From the NCBI GenBank assembly GCA_947095585.1, contig OX352765.1, forward strand, positions 59,174,920 to 59,238,919: a stretch of DNA of 64,000 nt, given 5' to 3'. The DNA comes from Nephrocerus scutellatus (taxonomy: Eukaryota > Arthropoda > Insecta > Diptera > Pipunculidae). The position numbers were made by a program, and so were the translations under genes. The notes under the pieces were generated by a model. The model saw only the letters and a list, made by a program, of their open reading frames with translations, had not been told where the DNA came from and did no database searches. Shown here piece by piece: positions 62,401 through 64,000 of this stretch (the stretch's first letter is position 1; each line of letters opens with the position of its first letter).

Positions 62401-64000
62401 ATCATAAAACTCAAATTTGACCCCACTATCAAATCAAAAGCCTTCAACAATGTATAAAATTTAGTACCCTAAATTTTCTTTAATTGCTATAAGTCCCGTA
62501 AGGCTTGCTCTGATTTTCCAACATAGTAATAGCCTTTCATAGCCTATGACACGTGCTATCTATAGGTGGTAATATTTAATCATAAAATTAAAATCTTGCC
62601 CCACTATCAAACAAAAAACCTCCAAAAATTTATAAAATTTATCACCCACATTTTCCTTTAATTACGATTAGTCCCGTTAGACTTGCTCTGATTGTCCAAC
62701 ATAGTATTAGCCTTTTATAGCTCACGACACGAGCTTTCCAACGATGGTAATTCTTGTTCATAAAAATTAAACGTTGCCCCACTATCAAATCAAAACCTTC
62801 CAAAAAAAATTTAATTTTAGTACCCAACTTTTTCTTTAATTGCGATAAGTCCCGTTAGGCTTGCTCTGATTGTCCAACATAGTGCAAGCCTTTTATAGCT
62901 TATGGTACAAGCTTTCTAATGATGGTATTATTTCACAATAAAATTGAAATCATGCCCCACTAACAAATCAGAAAACTACAACAATTTATAAAATTTAATA
63001 ACCAATATTTCCTTTAAATGCTATAAGTCCCGTTAGGCTTGCTCTGATTGTCCAACATTGACAATTGTTTCATAGCCTATGACACGTGCTTTCGAAGGGT
63101 GGTTATATTTGATCATAAAATTAAAATCTTGCCCCACTATTAAACAAAAAACCTCAAAAAATTTATAAAATTTAATACCCACATTTTCTTTTAATTACGA
63201 TTAGTCCCGTTAGACTTGCTCTGATTGTCCAACATAGTACTAGCCTTTTATAGCTCATGACACGAGCTTTCCGACGATGGTAATTCTTGTTCATAAAAAT
63301 TAAACGTTGCCCCACTATCAAATCAAAACCTTCCAAAAAATTTTTAATTTTAGTACCCAACTTTTTCTTTAATTGCGATAAGTCCCGTTAGGCTTGCTCT
63401 GATTTTCCAACAGGTTTCTAGCCTTTCATAGCCTATGACACGTGCTTTCTAATGGTGGTAATACTTGGTCATAAAATTCAATTCTTGTCCCACTATCAAA
63501 CAAAAACCTCCAACAATTTATACAATTTAGTACCCAATATTTTATTTAATTGCGATAGGTCCCGTAGGCTTGCTCTGATTTTCGAACATAGTACCAGCCT
63601 TTTATAGCCCCGGTAGGCTTGCTCTAATTGTCCAACATGTTACTAGCCTTTCATAGCCTATGACACGTACTTTCTAAGGGTGGTAATATTTGATCATAAA
63701 ATTAAAATCTTGCCTCACTATCAAACAAAGAACCTCCAAAAATTTATAAAATGTAATACCCACATTTTCTTTTAATTACGATTAGTCCCGTTAGGCTTGC
63801 TCTGATTGTCCAACATAGCACTAGCCTTTTATAGCTAATGACACGAGCTTTCTAACGATGGTAATATTTAATCATAAAATTTTAAATCCTGCCTCACTAA
63901 CAAATCAGAAACCTACAACAATTTATAAAATTTTGTACCCAAATTTTTCTTTAATTATGTTAAATACCGTTAAGCTTGCTCTTATTGTCCATCATGTTAA

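Larger units (their letters stand above)
1..64000 (+). repeat. Uninterrupted ~178-bp satellite DNA array (unidentified family)
   Basis: The entire window consists of tandem copies of one AT-rich monomer. Successive landmarks recur in fixed order: GCGATAAGTCCCGTTAGG, GCTCTGATTGTCC, AGTACTAGCC, TATAGCTTATGACACGAGC, AATGATGGTAATATTT, ATCATAAAATTTAAATCC, CCCCACTAACAAATCAG, ACAATTTATAAAATTTAG, TACCCAACATTTTC. A consensus read by eye is 178 bp with 58 G or C. All copies run in the same orientation; I saw no reverse-complement block and no foreign insertion. Both window edges fall inside a repeat, so the array is longer than 64 kb. Monomers of 150-180 bp in pure megabase-scale arrays are typical of plant and animal centromeric or pericentromeric satellites. 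Location and host are inferred from architecture only. I do not recognise the family. Confidence 0.97.
57179..64000 (+). repeat. Segment C: copy of segment B, running off the window end
   Basis: 57,181-59,475 matches 40,378-42,672 at +16,803. 60.2-63.3 kb matches 43.65-46.76 kb at +16,549, and from there to the end at +16,548 because of one base in GTTGC(A)TCCAC. Between them C follows segment A (59,461 = 3,705 + 55,756) and so lacks about 1,774 bp of A, a different stretch from the one missing in B. It shares with B the loss of one 178-bp monomer near 61.2 kb and the substituted patch at 61,832. It contains a 593-bp unit (57,998-58,590) and a long pair (58,946-59,432). Confidence 0.87.

Noticed and set aside
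1..64000. CRISPR array
   Set aside because: Repeats are ~178 bp, directly contiguous and diverged from each other. There are no short identical repeats separated by unique spacers and no cas-like coding sequence.
1..64000. TATA-box-like TATAAAA and AATAAA-like strings in many monomers
   Set aside because: They arise from the AT-rich block ACAATTTATAAAATTT and recur hundreds of times with no associated gene. Satellite transcription is possible but nothing here supports a specific promoter.
1..64000. CENP-B box in the monomer
   Set aside because: The CCCGTTAGGCTTGC block has a CCCG start but does not keep the other conserved positions of the motif on either strand (the base three after CCCG is A, and CGAA is not at the required spacing).
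40378..64000. The large duplications as simple assembly artefacts
   Set aside because: Not excluded outright, but copies carry scattered private substitutions, indels of one monomer and different deletions, which a collapsed or doubled contig would not produce. Read-level checking would settle it.
1..64000. Telomeric repeats, rRNA, tRNA or 5S gene clusters
   Set aside because: No TTTAGGG/TTAGGG-type runs, no cloverleaf with A and B boxes, and no rRNA-like conserved blocks were seen. The repeat period is also wrong for 5S units with genes.

Overview
The whole 64 kb window is one uninterrupted, head-to-tail satellite DNA array. I found no protein-coding gene, RNA gene, transposon, CRISPR array or unique-sequence interval. 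The basic monomer is about 178 bp and AT-rich (about 33% GC by hand count on one consensus). Every copy reads in the same direction, and the array enters and leaves the window mid-repeat. A nucleosome-sized, AT-rich monomer in a long pure array points to a eukaryotic centromeric, pericentromeric or other heterochromatic block. The monomer length fits many plant centromere satellites best, but I do not recognise the family and cannot name the organism.

Monomers fall into discrete length classes, measured between successive GCGAT-like landmarks: full (175-180 bp), 159 bp (two small slippage deletions), 128/123 bp (a 50-bp internal deletion, with or without 5 bp more), 107-109/89 bp (ultra-short), and 243-244 bp (a full monomer with an internal partial duplication of about 65 bp). 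These classes are arranged in order. The clearest higher-order unit is 159+128(123)+178+128 = 593 (588) bp, which recurs across the window and is in tandem at 10,593-11,773, 24,936-26,116, 32,565-33,745, 35,713-37,476 and 54,032-55,212. Pairs of long monomers (244+243 bp) form a second recurrent unit.

Above this level the window is a mosaic of segmental duplications. Segment A (1-8.35 kb) is related to B (40.4-47.4 kb) and C (57.2-64.0 kb); B and C each lack a different stretch of A. Three large local tandem duplications stand out: 3,084 bp (13,734-16,817 / 16,818-19,901), 3,276 bp (26,214-29,489 / 29,490-32,943, the second copy carrying one extra 178-bp monomer) and 1,967 bp (about 45.4-47.35 / 47.35-49.3 kb plus a partial third). 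Further relations are 13.1-14.8 ~ 37.8-39.4 ~ 55.5-56.7 kb, 11.2-13.1 ~ 33.2-35.3 kb, 9.77-10.9 ~ 24.1-25.2 kb, and 8.35-9.77 ~ 26.46-27.88 ~ 29.73-31.15 kb. The interval 51.77-53.88 kb is different: eleven consecutive full-length monomers with no length-variant pattern.

The elements interact as an evolving array rather than as genes: replication slippage and microhomology deletions created length variants, the variants were fixed into higher-order units, and unequal exchange amplified blocks of several kilobases. I see no sign of an encoded biological system. The scientific interest lies in array architecture and in the identity of the satellite. All unit lengths and offsets were read by hand from landmark positions. 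Segment boundaries are good to roughly 10-50 bp unless a sharp junction is described.
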